64,000 nucleotides of DNA from Pirellulaceae bacterium (GCA_018402565.1 JAGYIQ010000001.1:806001-870000), one strand, 5' to 3'. Positions 9,235 through 19,090 are shown, numbered from the stretch's first letter. The notes: generated from the letters alone by a model not told the origin. Made by a program: numbers and translations.

Positions 9235-9822
9235 ATGACGGATCTGAGCCGTAGCCCCTTGCTGTTGGACGCGTCCACCAGCGCCCTGTTGGTAGTCGAT
9301 CTGCAGCAGCGACTGTTGCCGTTGATCCCCTCGGCCGCAGACATCACCGCTCGAGTCGGTTGGTTGATCGAGGCGGCCAAGTTATTCTCCGTGCCGGCGA
9401 TCGCCACTGAGCAGTACCCGCAAGGCTTGGGGGCGACCGTCCCCGAACTCAGCCAACGCCTGCCAACGGGGGCTCGGGAGAAACGCATGTTTAGCTGCCG
9501 TGAGTGCAGCGAGATTTTCCAGGCCTGGCAGGCCGAACGCCGACGGCAGGTTGTGGTGGTCGGGATCGAAACACACGTCTGCGTCCTACAGACCGTCCTC
9601 GACCTGTTGTCACTGGGTTTCGACTGTTATGTTGTAGTCGACGCCACCGGTTCACGACTGCGATTGGACCAACAGATGGCCCTCCAGCGAATGGAGATCA
9701 GCGGTGCGATGTTGACCACGACCGAATCCGTGCTGTTCGAGTGGTGCGTGGACAGCCGTCATCCGCATTTCAAACAAATCAGTCAATGGGTCAAGCAAGG
9801 GCTGACCCCCAGTCATTCGTAG
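9235..9822 (+). CDS. isochorismatase-family cysteine hydrolase
   Basis: A 195-residue hydrolase of the isochorismatase/nicotinamidase fold. The catalytic triad can be placed: Asp in [10 protein letters not shown], Lys in GAREKRMFS, and the nucleophile Cys in [14 protein letters not shown]. This is the hydrolase subfamily related to YcaC and many stand-alone isochorismatase-like enzymes; the substrate is unknown. The ATG at 9235 has a GGAG about 12 bases upstream. It ends 38 bases before hslV and may be transcribed with hslVU. Confidence 0.88.
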   Translation: MTDLSRSPLLLDASTSALLVVDLQQRLLPLIPSAADITARVGWLIEAAKLFSVPAIATEQYPQGLGATVPELSQRLPTGAREKRMFSCRECSEIFQAWQAERRRQVVVVGIETHVCVLQTVLDLLSLGFDCYVVVDATGSRLRLDQQMALQRMEISGAMLTTTESVLFEWCVDSRHPHFKQISQWVKQGLTPSHS

Positions 9823-9860
9823 AACCCGCGGCGCGATTTCCAGAACCCAAGCGAACACCG

Positions 9861-10406
9861 ATGAGAAAACTAGAAATCCACGCAACCACGATCCTCTGTG
9901 TCAAAGGCGCCCAAGAAGTTGCCATCGGCGGCGACGGCCAAGTCACCTTGGGTGAGGCCGTGATGAAGGCCGACGCCATGAAAATCCGCAAGCTGTTGGA
10001 TGGACGCGTCCTCTGCGGATTCGCTGGCAGCAGTGCCGACGCCTTCGCCTTGCTGGAGCGGTTCGAGGAACGCTTGCGTGACTTCCCCCAAAATCTACCG
10101 CGAGCAGCCATCGAGTTGGCCAAACAGTGGCGGATGGATCGCGCCCTGCGGCAATTGCAGGCCATGCTGCTGACCAGCGATGGCCAACACGTGCTCTTGA
10201 TCAGCGGTACCGGGGATGTGATCCAGCCGACCGACGGCATCGCCGCCATCGGTTCCGGCGGCAACTACGCCTTGGCCGCCGCCCGCGCCCTGGTGGCTCA
10301 CAGCAGCCTGACACCCACCGAGATCGTCCAACAGAGCTTGAAGATCGCCGGTTCGATCGATATTTATACCAATCAGAACGTGACCGTAGAAACCCTCCGC
10401 TCCTGA
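9861..10406 (+). CDS. hslV: ATP-dependent protease peptidase subunit HslV
   Basis: A 181-residue N-terminal nucleophile peptidase of the HslUV proteasome-like machine. The active-site Thr is the first of the pair at residues 9-10 (ATTILCV). This implies removal of an eight-residue propeptide, MRKLEIHA, longer than the single Met of the E. coli protein. Family motifs follow: [30 protein letters not shown], and a Gly-rich [16 protein letters not shown]. It stands directly before hslU, separated by a 98-base gap that holds a small tandem repeat. Confidence 0.96.
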   Translation: MRKLEIHATTILCVKGAQEVAIGGDGQVTLGEAVMKADAMKIRKLLDGRVLCGFAGSSADAFALLERFEERLRDFPQNLPRAAIELAKQWRMDRALRQLQAMLLTSDGQHVLLISGTGDVIQPTDGIAAIGSGGNYALAAARALVAHSSLTPTEIVQQSLKIAGSIDIYTNQNVTVETLRS

Positions 10407-10426
10407 GCCGCGACCTGCCGCCAACT

Positions 10427-10477
10427 CGCCGTTACATCCGACCCGCCGTCACATCCGACCGGCCTTCACACCCGACA
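10427..10477. repeat. 17-bp tandem repeat between hslV and hslU
   Basis: Three tandem copies of a CGCCGTCACATCCGACC-like unit fill most of the gap between the two subunit genes. Copies differ at a few positions. No other function is visible. Confidence 0.75.
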
Positions 10478-10504
10478 CGCGTACCACCCTCAAAAGCCTG
10501 ACCC

Positions 10505-11944
10505 ATGACCGAAACCGCCACCACCACCGTCGCCGCCACAACCACCGCCACTCCCGACGACTTGACCCCGGCTCGCTTGGTCCAGTGGCTGGACCAATAC
10601 ATCATTGGCCAACAAGACGCCAAACGCAGTGTCGCGGTCGCCGTACGCAATCGATGGCGTCGACAACAACTGCCCGAACTGTTGCGACAGGAAATCAACC
10701 CCAAGAACATCCTCATGATCGGCCCGACCGGCGTCGGCAAAACCGAAATCGCTCGGCGTTTGGCCAAGATCACCAGTGCTCCCTTCATCAAGGTCGAAGC
10801 GACTAAGTTCACCGAAGTCGGCTACTATGGCCGCGACGTGGAAAGCATGATCCGCGAACTGGTGGAAAACGCCATTGTCTTGGTCAAAAAAGAACTGCAA
10901 GTCCAGAACGAAGCCGTGGCTCAAGCGCGCTGCGAAGAGCGGATCTTGGATCTGCTGTGCGGCCCCTGCACCCGCGATGCCGATGAACTGACCCCCGAAT
11001 CAGCGACGACAGACCCCACCACCGAAAGTGAATCCACCGAAGCGGGAACGACAACTACCGAGGTCGATCCGCTGACGACGCTGCGGCAGAAGATGCGGAC
11101 CAAATTGCGAGCCGGCAAGCTGGAAGATCGCACCGTCGAGTTCCGCGTCGAACAGAAATCCGCACCCATCATGTTCGGGCCGCTGGGCGGCGACAACATG
11201 GATCGCGACATGCAGTCCATGCTGGAGAAATTCATGCCTAAGTCATCAAAAACCAGAAAAACCACCATTAAAGAAGCTCGGCAAATCCTGTTCGAACAGG
11301 AATTCGAGAAGCTACTGGACGAAGATCAAGTCCACAGCGAGGCGATCGCCCGCGCCGAGAACCTGGGGATCATCTTCCTGGACGAAGTCGATAAACTGGT
11401 GGCCAGCGACAGCAAGGGAGCCGATGTGTCGCGGCAGGGCGTGCAACGCGATCTCTTACCGCTGGTCGAAGGGACCATTGTCAATACTCGCTACGGACAA
11501 GTCAAAACCGACCACATCCTGTTCATCGCCGCCGGTGCATTTCACAAGAACCAACCCAGCGACCTCATGCCCGAATTGCAGGGCCGGTTTCCCATCCGCG
11601 TCGAGCTGTCCAACTTGACCGAGGACGACTTTGTCCGCATTCTAGCCGAGCCCTCCAGCAGCCTGACCACGCAGTACGCCGCCCTGCTCAAGACCGAGAA
11701 CGTCGACTTGCAGTTTACAGAGGACGGCATGCGGACCATCGCTCGTCACGCCTTTCAACTCAACCAGACAACCCAGAACATCGGCGCTCGCCGCCTGCAC
11801 ACGCTGCTGGAGAAGGTCTTGGAGGACGTCAGCTTCGACGCGCCAGATCTCACCGGCCAGTCGGTCGTGGTTGACGCCGATTACATCAACGCACGACTGA
11901 AAGAACTACTGGCCGATCAAGACCTCAGTCGCTTCATCCTCTAG
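10505..11944 (+). CDS. hslU: ATP-dependent protease ATPase subunit HslU
   Basis: A 479-residue AAA+ unfoldase that feeds substrates to HslV. The N-terminal domain has YIIGQQDAKRSVAVA, Walker A is GPTGVGKTE (residues 73-81), Walker B is IFLDEVDKL (near 287), and the sensor/arginine region lies in the C-terminal third (QNIGARRLHTLLEKV). The C-terminus LSRFIL matches the tail that docks into HslV pockets. It differs from the E. coli protein by a Thr-rich N-terminal leader and a Thr/Glu/Ser-rich insert in the I-domain. Its stop codon lies inside the 167-bp inverted-repeat element that follows. Confidence 0.97.
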   Translation: MTETATTTVAATTTATPDDLTPARLVQWLDQYIIGQQDAKRSVAVAVRNRWRRQQLPELLRQEINPKNILMIGPTGVGKTEIARRLAKITSAPFIKVEATKFTEVGYYGRDVESMIRELVENAIVLVKKELQVQNEAVAQARCEERILDLLCGPCTRDADELTPESATTDPTTESESTEAGTTTTEVDPLTTLRQKMRTKLRAGKLEDRTVEFRVEQKSAPIMFGPLGGDNMDRDMQSMLEKFMPKSSKTRKTTIKEARQILFEQEFEKLLDEDQVHSEAIARAENLGIIFLDEVDKLVASDSKGADVSRQGVQRDLLPLVEGTIVNTRYGQVKTDHILFIAAGAFHKNQPSDLMPELQGRFPIRVELSNLTEDDFVRILAEPSSSLTTQYAALLKTENVDLQFTEDGMRTIARHAFQLNQTTQNIGARRLHTLLEKVLEDVSFDAPDLTGQSVVVDADYINARLKELLADQDLSRFIL

Positions 11945-12107
11945 TGCTTTGTCACAGCCAAAACTTGGCGTGTGGTAAACGGGCCAGGAGTCAATCGTGC
12001 GAAGCACCCGTAGGGCCGTTCCGGCAATTGACGCCTGCCCCCTTTACCACACACGTCTGACCCCTTTACCACACCGATCCCAAAACGAAACGCTGACAAA
12101 GCACTAG
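11941..12107. mobile_element. 167-bp element with 14-bp perfect terminal inverted repeats
   Basis: The ends are CTAGTGCTTTGTCA (11941-11954) and its exact reverse complement (12094-12107). The interior has a second inverted motif, GTGTGGTAAA on the left against two copies of TTTACCACAC on the right, and no coding frame. The outer CTAG is self-complementary and could be a target duplication or part of the repeat. It fills the whole gap between convergent hslU and the dioxygenase gene and provides the TAG stop of each. A non-autonomous transposon is the likeliest reading; a dedicated bidirectional terminator is the alternative. Confidence 0.65.
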
Positions 12108-12802
12108 GCGTCGGGCATCGTGATGTGGAAAGCGCCGTTCCAGGGCTCCGCAGCATCCGACGGCTTTTCGACCTGAATCGTGACCTGGTCGCGTTGCTTG
12201 GCGTCCAGTTGGCGATAGACGCCATCCTGAGCGTTCTCTGGGCCAAAATCGGAGAAGTAACACTGCGTGACCAACCGCGGACGCTGTGGACTATCGATAC
12301 GGTAATGGATGTGTCGTCCCGTACGGCCAGGGTATTTGCCCGGCACGATCGTCTTGAAGCTGTACCGGCCATCCTCGCCCGTGACGCTTCGCCCCCAAAA
12401 TTGGAAGTTATTGTCCAACAACAACGGATTGCTGTTGTCCCGCGAATGGTAATAGCGGCCCGAGGCACAGGCCTGCCAAATCTCGACCACCGAACCCGCC
12501 AACGGCTGACCCTTGCGATCGCGGACGACTCCGTGGACAACCATCGGCTGACCCTTGGCGAACTCGTGACCCGCCGCACGTTGCACCAAATCGCTGTCGT
12601 TGAACAATTGCTGCTCGATCGCCGTTTCTGGATAAAACGGCCCTTCCGTTTGGGTCGGCGTCACGGGCAACAGGTCGTCCGGCAACCACAGTCCGGTCGC
12701 CGCCATCCCCCAACCAGGCAGAGCCAACGTCAGCCCACCACTCAACACGCTGAGAAACCGACGGCGTTCAAACATCGAACCGTGAACCTGCGAGGTAGCC
12801 AT
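12104..12802 (-). CDS. exported intradiol ring-cleavage dioxygenase-like protein
   Basis: A 232-residue protein resembling protocatechuate 3,4-dioxygenase subunits. A twin-arginine type leader (ERRRFLSVLSGGLTLALPGWG) precedes the family opening TPTQTEGPFYPE. Expected iron ligands are two Tyr and two His; the RYYHSRD segment and GRHIHYRID hold candidates. The region AGSVVEIWQACASG is the conserved beta-sandwich core. Secreted intradiol-like proteins are common in planctomycetes and may act on lignin- or algal-derived aromatics, but the substrate is unproven. ATGs at 12802 and 12775 are both possible. Confidence 0.82.
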   Translation of the reverse strand: MATSQVHGSMFERRRFLSVLSGGLTLALPGWGMAATGLWLPDDLLPVTPTQTEGPFYPETAIEQQLFNDSDLVQRAAGHEFAKGQPMVVHGVVRDRKGQPLAGSVVEIWQACASGRYYHSRDNSNPLLLDNNFQFWGRSVTGEDGRYSFKTIVPGKYPGRTGRHIHYRIDSPQRPRLVTQCYFSDFGPENAQDGVYRQLDAKQRDQVTIQVEKPSDAAEPWNGAFHITMPDA

Positions 12803-13206
12803 GATCGACTCCGAGAGAAAAGACTGAATAGCCCGCCTTGACCAGAAAAAAACCCAACCAACGGGCCGGGTTCCAACCCGACCCAGCTTAACGGCCAGAC
12901 GGGTCTCGGTCAAGCAAATTGGCGGGGCCAACCCACGCTCGTCCGCCCCCCTCCAGCGAACTCGCGGCATTCTGCTAGCAGTCGGAGCGGATTGATCTTG
13001 GTCGGTCTTCTGGCCATTGCTATCGTCTGCCGACGGGCGTGTCCTCCCCAGCCGCATCCCTCAAGCGACTCCGGCGAGCGACTCAGCCGAGGCCTATGTA
13101 GACCCAATCCGCCACGGCCCGACGGTGAATTGGACCCCGAATCGCGTGTTGGAGCGTCCTCCGCCCAACCTGAGGGACCGCGTTTCGACCGGGGAGGAAA
13201 GAAATC
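12803..13206. other. divergent intergenic region
   Basis: About 400 bases between the divergent dioxygenase and glycosyltransferase genes. I see no RNA gene, repeat or convincing small frame. It must hold the two promoters; a GGGGAGGAAAG ribosome site ends it just before 13207. Confidence 0.6.
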
Positions 13207-14550
13207 ATGAAGCTCCTGAAGTCGCTCAAGTTTTGGAAGTCACAGAATCGTCCGCCGCGCCCGATCCACGCGGTCAATTTGGTGACGATCTCGCACGAGG
13301 CCTCGCGGACTGGCGCGCCGAAGATCATCGCCCAACTCCTGGAATACTTTAAACAAAACTATAATCTGAATCGATACACGATCCTGCACAATCCTGGGCC
13401 AATCTACCGCGAGTTTGGCTCGAGGTCGCATGTGACCTGCTTGAACCTCAAGCGACAAGCCTCGTGGAAGCTGAACTACCAACTGCAACGCTTTGTCAGT
13501 CGTTTGGATCGGCGCAAGCCGACGGTGGTCCTGTGCAACTCGATGGAGTCCCGGTTCATTGCCTGGGCCCTGCAGCGTTATCAACTGCCAACGGTCTATT
13601 TGGTACATGAACTGCCCTCCAGTTACTCGGCGGAGGACTATCAACGGGTTTACGACGCCAGCCAGAAGGTGATCTTCCCGGCCGAGATCGTACGACGCGC
13701 TGCCGAATCGCTCGCGCCCGTTCCACCAGACAAAGGCGTACTGCTGCCGCAAGGTTTGCTGGACGCCTCCTTTGGCACTCGATTCGATCGCTCGACCGCT
13801 CGGCGGGAAATCCGAGCGGAGTTGGGCCTGCCGGCCGATGCGATCGTGCTCTTGGGCTGTGGCACTTTGGACATGCGTAAAGGCATCGATCATTTTGCCA
13901 ATATCGCTCGCCAGTGGTACGCCACGCCACGGCCCGACGCGCGGCCGGTGCATTTTGTTTGGATCGGGGGAGGCTTCGCCGGGCGACATTCAACCAAACA
14001 CTTTATCGAACTGGACTTGAAGTACTCGCCAGCTCAGCCGTTCGTGCATTTTGTCGGCGAACGGGATAGCGTTGAAAAGTACTTCGTGGGAGGCGATGGC
14101 TTCCTGATGACTTCACGCGTCGACCCGTTCCCGTGTGTGATTCACGAAGCCATGGCGGCGGAGATCCCGATCATTGCCTTCGATCAAGCCGGCGGCGCGG
14201 CAGAGGCCGTTCGGACCGATGCCGGCTTTGTCCTGCCCTTCGGCGACTACGGCCAGGTAACACGCATCATCGAACGCGTGGTGGCCGATCCGCGGGCATT
14301 TGATGCCGTGCGTCAGGTAGCAGCCCAGCGCGTGCGGACCGAATATCGATTCGAAGACTATGCCGCAAAAGTGGCCTCCGTGTGTACCGAGGTCCTGCCG
14401 GCCTTGGCCGCTTGTCGTCGGGCCTCGGCAGCAGATACATCGCCCACGCCCAGCCTGCGAGCCACAGACGCTGATGCTGTACACACCCTGCCGCGGCCCC
14501 AGCTGCCCCCCCCATCCGCTGCCGCAGCTCAAACACGCCGCGCCGCCTAA
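13207..14550 (+). CDS. glycosyltransferase, GT4-like
   Basis: A 447-residue predicted GT-B glycosyltransferase. The C-terminal donor-binding half is well conserved: LLGCGTLDMRKGIDHF (phosphate loop region), HFVWIGGG, HFVGERDSVEKYF and the E-x7-E type motif in HEAMAAEIPIIAFDQAGGAAE. The N-terminal acceptor half has the TISHEASRTGAPKI opening seen in GT4 proteins. The last 40 residues are a low-complexity Ala/Pro/Arg tail. It stands alone, with no polysaccharide cluster around it, so the product cannot be inferred. A strong ribosome site supports the start. Confidence 0.86.
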   Translation: MKLLKSLKFWKSQNRPPRPIHAVNLVTISHEASRTGAPKIIAQLLEYFKQNYNLNRYTILHNPGPIYREFGSRSHVTCLNLKRQASWKLNYQLQRFVSRLDRRKPTVVLCNSMESRFIAWALQRYQLPTVYLVHELPSSYSAEDYQRVYDASQKVIFPAEIVRRAAESLAPVPPDKGVLLPQGLLDASFGTRFDRSTARREIRAELGLPADAIVLLGCGTLDMRKGIDHFANIARQWYATPRPDARPVHFVWIGGGFAGRHSTKHFIELDLKYSPAQPFVHFVGERDSVEKYFVGGDGFLMTSRVDPFPCVIHEAMAAEIPIIAFDQAGGAAEAVRTDAGFVLPFGDYGQVTRIIERVVADPRAFDAVRQVAAQRVRTEYRFEDYAAKVASVCTEVLPALAACRRASAADTSPTPSLRATDADAVHTLPRPQLPPPSAAAAQTRRAA

Positions 14551-14886
14551 AAGATCGTGCGCTGCCTGAATGATCCCGCGCTGGCCAAACACGGCGCTGG
14601 CCAAACACGGCGCTGGCCAAACACGATGCTGGTTAAACGGTGCTGGTTACACGGTGCTGGTTAAACGGTGCTGGTTAAACACGGCCGTGTTCAGATAGGT
14701 CGCGTTGCCAGGTCGTGACCGTCGACATCTGCTGCTCGCCGTCATAAATGACTCGGGCGGGGTTCTTAACGGCGACGGCAAGTTCGCGTATCTTAGAGCC
14801 CGTCCCCGCCGGGGATACTTCACAGCGAACGGCGATTTCCACCGGCTCGCGACGCCCGCCCCACCCTCGATTCAGACGATCCAGCG
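14551..14886. repeat. minisatellite and intergenic region before dapL
   Basis: From about 14578 to 14684 there are seven head-to-tail copies of a GCTGGCCAAACACG / GCTGGTTAAACG unit, changing in sequence and length (14-16 bp) along the array. The rest up to dapL shows nothing I can name and should hold the dapL promoter. Confidence 0.75.
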
Positions 14887-16122
14887 ATGGCCCAGATCAA
14901 CGACCACTTCCTCAAACTGCAAGCTGGCTACCTGTTCCCCGAAATCGGACGTCGCGTAGCGGCCTATGCCCAGGCCCACCCGCAGCACAAGATCATCCGC
15001 ATGGGCATTGGCGACGTGACCGAGCCGCTGCCGCCAGCCGTGATTCAAGCCATGCACGCAGCAGTGGATGAAATGGGGAGCCGCGAGTCCTTCCGTGGCT
15101 ACGGGCCGGAACAAGGCTATGAATTCTTACGCCAAGCCATCGCTCAACACGATTATGCCGCTCGGGGCTGCGCGATCTCGGCCGACGAAATCTTTGTGTC
15201 CGATGGATCAAAGTGCGACTGCGCAAATATCCTGGATATCTTCGGGGACAAGGTCCGCGTGGCGATCACCGATCCCGTCTATCCGGTCTATATCGATACC
15301 AATGTCATGGCCGGGCACACCGGGCCGATCGACGCCACAGGTCGTTACGCCGATGTCGAGTACCTGCCGGTCCGCGAAGAAAATAACTTCGAGGTCCCCC
15401 TGCCTCGCCAACCCGTCGATCTGATTTATCTGTGCTTCCCCAACAACCCCACCGGCATGGTCGCCTCAAGAGAGACCCTGACCGCGTGGGTCGAATACGC
15501 CCAGCAAACCGGGGCGGTCATCCTGTTCGATGCCGCCTACGAGGCCTACATCACGGATCCTTCGATCCCGCATTCGATCTACGAGATCCCCGGCGCCGAC
15601 AAGGTGGCAATCGAATTCCGCAGCTTCAGCAAGACGGCTGGCTTCACGGGGACCCGTTGCGCCTGGATCGTCGTCCCCCAAGCCCTGGAGGGCCGCGCCA
15701 GCAACGGCGACGCAGTCTCGCTCCATCGACTCTGGAGCCGCCGACACAGCACCAAGTTCAACGGCGTTCCCTACATCATCCAAAAAGGGGCCGAAGCAGT
15801 TTACAGCCCGGAGGGACAGGCTCAAGTTCGCGAACTCATCGCCTTCTATCTGGAAAACGCACGGCTGCTCCGCGAAGGCCTGTCGCAGCTGGGCTGGCGC
15901 TGCTTCGGAGCCGTCAACGCTCCCTACCTCTGGCTCAAAACCCCTGGCCAAACCACCAGCTGGGAGTTCTTCGACCAACTCCTCAGCCAAGCGCACGTCG
16001 TCGGAACCCCAGGCAGCGGCTTCGGACCCGCCGGCGAGGGCTACTTCCGCCTCAGTGCGTTCAACTCCCGTCAAAACACGGTGGAAGCCATCGCCCGAAT
16101 TCAAGATAAGTTTCGGAGCTAG
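14887..16122 (+). CDS. dapL: LL-diaminopimelate aminotransferase
   Basis: A 411-residue PLP enzyme that converts tetrahydrodipicolinate directly to LL-diaminopimelate, the short lysine route found in plants, chlamydiae and planctomycetes. Family marks include [37 protein letters not shown] and [10 protein letters not shown]. The PLP Lys is in [12 protein letters not shown] (Lys249). Length matches DapL. This is the expected enzyme for a planctomycete. The stop TAG at 16120-16122 is immediately followed by the target duplication of a 163-bp element. Confidence 0.96.
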   Translation: MAQINDHFLKLQAGYLFPEIGRRVAAYAQAHPQHKIIRMGIGDVTEPLPPAVIQAMHAAVDEMGSRESFRGYGPEQGYEFLRQAIAQHDYAARGCAISADEIFVSDGSKCDCANILDIFGDKVRVAITDPVYPVYIDTNVMAGHTGPIDATGRYADVEYLPVREENNFEVPLPRQPVDLIYLCFPNNPTGMVASRETLTAWVEYAQQTGAVILFDAAYEAYITDPSIPHSIYEIPGADKVAIEFRSFSKTAGFTGTRCAWIVVPQALEGRASNGDAVSLHRLWSRRHSTKFNGVPYIIQKGAEAVYSPEGQAQVRELIAFYLENARLLREGLSQLGWRCFGAVNAPYLWLKTPGQTTSWEFFDQLLSQAHVVGTPGSGFGPAGEGYFRLSAFNSRQNTVEAIARIQDKFRS

Positions 16123-16130
16123 GGGTAGCC

Positions 16131-16293
16131 GTAACCGTTCACGCCTCGTTGGGTGTCATGTAGCAAGTCGAGCTAACCGTCCGCTCGTTTGCGAGTCAAA
16201 GCAACTGGACAACGCTACCGGTTCGCCCCGAGAACCATCCGACTTGCGGAATGCACCAGCCCCAAGGATGACCTCCCACCCGTGAACGGTTAC
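16131..16293 (-). mobile_element. 163-bp IS66-like MITE, copy 1
   Basis: Terminal inverted repeats GTAACCGTTCACG are perfect at both ends. The flanking 8-mers GGGTAGCC (16123-16130) and GGGTAGCC (16294-16301) are identical, a clear target-site duplication. Orientation is opposite to copies 2-5. It fills the gap between convergent dapL and feoB, starting right after the dapL stop and ending a few bases before the feoB stop. IS66-family transposons have GTAA termini and 8-bp duplications, so this is probably a deletion derivative moved by an IS66 transposase encoded elsewhere. Confidence 0.88.
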
Positions 16294-16307
16294 GGGTAGC
16301 CCTGAGA

Positions 16308-18614
16308 TTAGAGCCACCACGTGCCAATTTGGTACGTCAGCAGAGCTCCCACATACGCTAGGACCGTCATGTAAACAAAGGACAAAATCGGCCACCAAAT
16401 GGACCGCGTTTCCTGGTAGATCACGGCCAAAGTCGAGGCGCACTGCGAGCACAGAGCGAAGAAGACCATGATGCTCAGGGCCACGGGGATCGTGAACACG
16501 GGCAGCCCAGAATCGGGCCAGGTCGCTTGCTTCAACGCCAGTTCCAAGTCGGCGACGTTTTCCTCCGGATCCTGGACCTCGTACAAAATACCCAAGGTTG
16601 TGACGATGACCTCACGGGCTGGGAACGACGCCAGGGCAGCGCAGCCGATCCGCCAATCCCAACCCAACGGGCGTACGACCGGTGCGATCCACTTGCCGGC
16701 CTGACCCAGGTAGCTGTGCTCCTGTCGTTGGGCCGTGATTTCTAGCTCCAAGCGGGCGATTTGTTCCTCCAGGGCAACGACCTGGGCGTCTGCTGGCGGT
16801 GGTGTCGCTACTAACTGGGACAACCAAGTCTCGAGCTGCTGTTCTTGCTCGACGAACATTGCGTCATTGCGTGGAAAATAGTTGGCGGCCCAAATCAAGA
16901 GCGTCAGGGCCATGATCACGGTTCCCGCTCGGACCACAAACTCCCACGATCGCTCTCCCGCTCGACGCAGCACATCCCACACTTGAGGAAACTGAAACTC
17001 AGGCAACTCCAACACAAACTCCGGCGAACCCTCGCGCCAAATCAACTTTTTCCAAATCGCCACAATCACCAACGCAACGACGACGCCCAGCAAGTACATG
17101 GCCAACAGGATCAGGGCCTTGGACCAGACTTGGCCAGGGAACAGGGTGCTGATCATCAAGGAATAGACCGGCAATCGAGCACTACAGCTCATCAACGGCG
17201 CAATCATGATCGTCAACAGACGATCCCGCGGTCGCTCGATGATTCGCGTCGCCATGATGCCGGGAATCGCGCAGGCGAAGGAACTCAGCAACGGCACAAA
17301 GCTCTTGCCGCTCAGGCCCAAAGGACTGAACACCCGATCCATCAAAAACGCCGCGCGAGCCATGTAGCCCGTGGATTCCAATAACCCGATGAACAGGAAC
17401 AACACAAAAATCTGCGGCAAGAACACCACAAAATTGCCCACGCCACCAATCACGCCCTCGCTCAGCAAATCGCGAAAGACTCCCGGGTCCATGACACTTT
17501 CAACAACCCCATTCATCCCGCTCAAGCCAGCGTCCACCCACGTCCCAGCCGGCTCTGCGACCTGAAACACCGCGAAAAACAGAGCGAACATGATCGCCAG
17601 AAAAAACAGGCCACCGAACACCCCATGAGTCAGATAGCTGTCCACCCGATCCATCAAAGACAGCCCCGCCGGACCAGTCGCCGCGGAACCAGCGCCAGCC
17701 GCGGACGAACCAGCCCCAGTCGCCGACGAACCAGCGTCAGTCGCCGTCGGACCAGACGCAGACGGACCAGACGCAGCCTGCGACACAGCCCCAACCGTCC
17801 GGAGCGTCGCATCGACCCAACCGTATCGGGAATCCGCTTCCAACGCCCCCAAATCCACGCCCTGCTGCAGCAACGATTGTCGAACTCGACCCGCTTGACC
17901 ATCATCCGGCAAGCTGGCGTCCAACGCGCGACGCAAAAGACGACCTACTGCTCGGGCGCGGCGCTCGCTCGACCGCTCGCACGACTCCGCCGGAACTCCT
18001 TCGACCGCCGAGCCGGCCGAGTCGACTTGGGCCAATGCCGCGTAGACCTCCGGTGGCAGCGGACGGTGCCCAGCAGCCCGCCAATCCCCCGCTGCCATCA
18101 TCTGACGCACCGCATCCAATTCCGCCTGCAACGCATCGATTCCCTGCCCCAGCGGCACATTCAAAGCCACCACCGGCACCCCCAACGCGCGTCCCAAGGC
18201 CGCCACATCCAGACGCTCGCCCCGTTGAACCAACAGATCGGACTTCGTCAGAGCCACGACCGTTGGCAACTGCAGCTCCAAGACCTGCGACAAAAGATAC
18301 AAATTGCGTCGCAAGTTGCTGGTGTCGACCACGCAAACGACGACCTCCGGCTCAACCCCAGCGACTTCACCCAGCAGGGCATCTCGCGTCACACGCTCAT
18401 CCGGCGATCGAGGCACCAAACTGTAGGAGCCCGGCAGGTCGACGACCTCCCAGGACCGCCCCTGCCAAATCGCAGTGCCCAATTTTTTCGAGACCGTGAC
18501 GCCCGGATAATTGGCGACCGACTGACGTTGACCCGTCAAGGCATTAAAGAGAGTCGACTTGCCGGTGTTCGGATTGCCAACCAATACGAACCGGAGGCCC
18601 GCTGGTGTGTTCAT
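16308..18614 (-). CDS. feoB: ferrous iron transporter FeoB
   Basis: A 768-residue inner-membrane Fe(II) uptake protein. The N-terminal G-protein domain has G1 GNPNTGKST (residues 13-21), the switch segment ANYPGVTV, G3 DLPGSY and G4 LTKSD. A Ser/Ala/Gly/Thr-rich linker near residues 285-320 is built from a short in-frame tandem repeat and is unusual for FeoB. The membrane half has two gate regions (SFACAIPGIMATR and SCSARLPVYSL), with the conserved Cys in each, and ends in FALCSQCASTLAVIYQE. It is preceded by feoA with a 34-base gap, forming feoAB. Confidence 0.97.
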   Translation of the reverse strand: MNTPAGLRFVLVGNPNTGKSTLFNALTGQRQSVANYPGVTVSKKLGTAIWQGRSWEVVDLPGSYSLVPRSPDERVTRDALLGEVAGVEPEVVVCVVDTSNLRRNLYLLSQVLELQLPTVVALTKSDLLVQRGERLDVAALGRALGVPVVALNVPLGQGIDALQAELDAVRQMMAAGDWRAAGHRPLPPEVYAALAQVDSAGSAVEGVPAESCERSSERRARAVGRLLRRALDASLPDDGQAGRVRQSLLQQGVDLGALEADSRYGWVDATLRTVGAVSQAASGPSASGPTATDAGSSATGAGSSAAGAGSAATGPAGLSLMDRVDSYLTHGVFGGLFFLAIMFALFFAVFQVAEPAGTWVDAGLSGMNGVVESVMDPGVFRDLLSEGVIGGVGNFVVFLPQIFVLFLFIGLLESTGYMARAAFLMDRVFSPLGLSGKSFVPLLSSFACAIPGIMATRIIERPRDRLLTIMIAPLMSCSARLPVYSLMISTLFPGQVWSKALILLAMYLLGVVVALVIVAIWKKLIWREGSPEFVLELPEFQFPQVWDVLRRAGERSWEFVVRAGTVIMALTLLIWAANYFPRNDAMFVEQEQQLETWLSQLVATPPPADAQVVALEEQIARLELEITAQRQEHSYLGQAGKWIAPVVRPLGWDWRIGCAALASFPAREVIVTTLGILYEVQDPEENVADLELALKQATWPDSGLPVFTIPVALSIMVFFALCSQCASTLAVIYQETRSIWWPILSFVYMTVLAYVGALLTYQIGTWWL

Positions 18615-18648
18615 TCGACGTGTCCTTGGGGAAAACCGGGCCCTTCGC

Positions 18649-18873
18649 CTAGCCGAGGGTCTTCACCACCACACAGGCACCGCACGGCCGCAAGCACAAT
18701 TTGCACTGATCCAATTTGACAATACACGGAGAGCCAGGACGGACCATCTGAACCGTACGCCCCGCCTGAAACCCCAGCTCACGCAGCCGCGCAACACTGG
18801 ACTCCACACCCGAAACCTCCACGATCTCGGCCGCCGCACCGGCTGGCAACTGCGCTAAATTCAGGAACGACAT
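18649..18873 (-). CDS. feoA: ferrous iron transport protein FeoA
   Basis: A 74-residue SH3-like protein that assists FeoB on the cytosolic face. The pattern LAQLPAGAAAEIVEV, RLRELGFQAGRTVQMVRPG, then a small Cys-containing C-terminal strand (KLCLRPCGACVVV) fits FeoA. I chose the ATG at 18873 from the normal family length. A Fur-like operator lies in its promoter 50-80 bases upstream, so repression by iron is likely for both genes. Confidence 0.92.
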   Translation of the reverse strand: MSFLNLAQLPAGAAAEIVEVSGVESSVARLRELGFQAGRTVQMVRPGSPCIVKLDQCKLCLRPCGACVVVKTLG

Positions 18874-18922
18874 CGATCCACCCATCCGCCAACACCCCCT
18901 CATCGCCCACATCTCTTATCGA

Positions 18923-18952
18923 AGTATACTGAGAATCGATCTCAATAAACAA
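18923..18952 (-). promoter_or_regulatory. feoAB promoter with overlapping Fur-like box
   Basis: On the minus strand, TTGTTT (18947-18952) and TATACT (18923-18928) form -35 and -10 boxes 18 bp apart. The spacer holds the palindrome TGAGAATCGATCTCA (18930-18944). It matches the Fur core TGATAATnATTATCA at 11 of 14 positions by eye. Position between the two boxes suits iron-dependent repression. Confidence 0.6.
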
Positions 18953-19090
18953 GAGCCCACCGGCCAAATTTCTCCAATTCTCAGTGCAGTCACCAAGGGG
19001 ACACTCGCAGTCACCAAGGGGACACTCGGGGAGACCCAATTTTGCCGGCCTAATTCAGAGCAATTGGCGTGCCCAGGAAGCATGGGGCGA

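Noticed and set aside
16156-16452. Small frame containing GWEVILGAGAFRKS and relatives at other loci
   Set aside because: It is a translation of the 163-bp MITE and recurs at every copy; no ribosome site.
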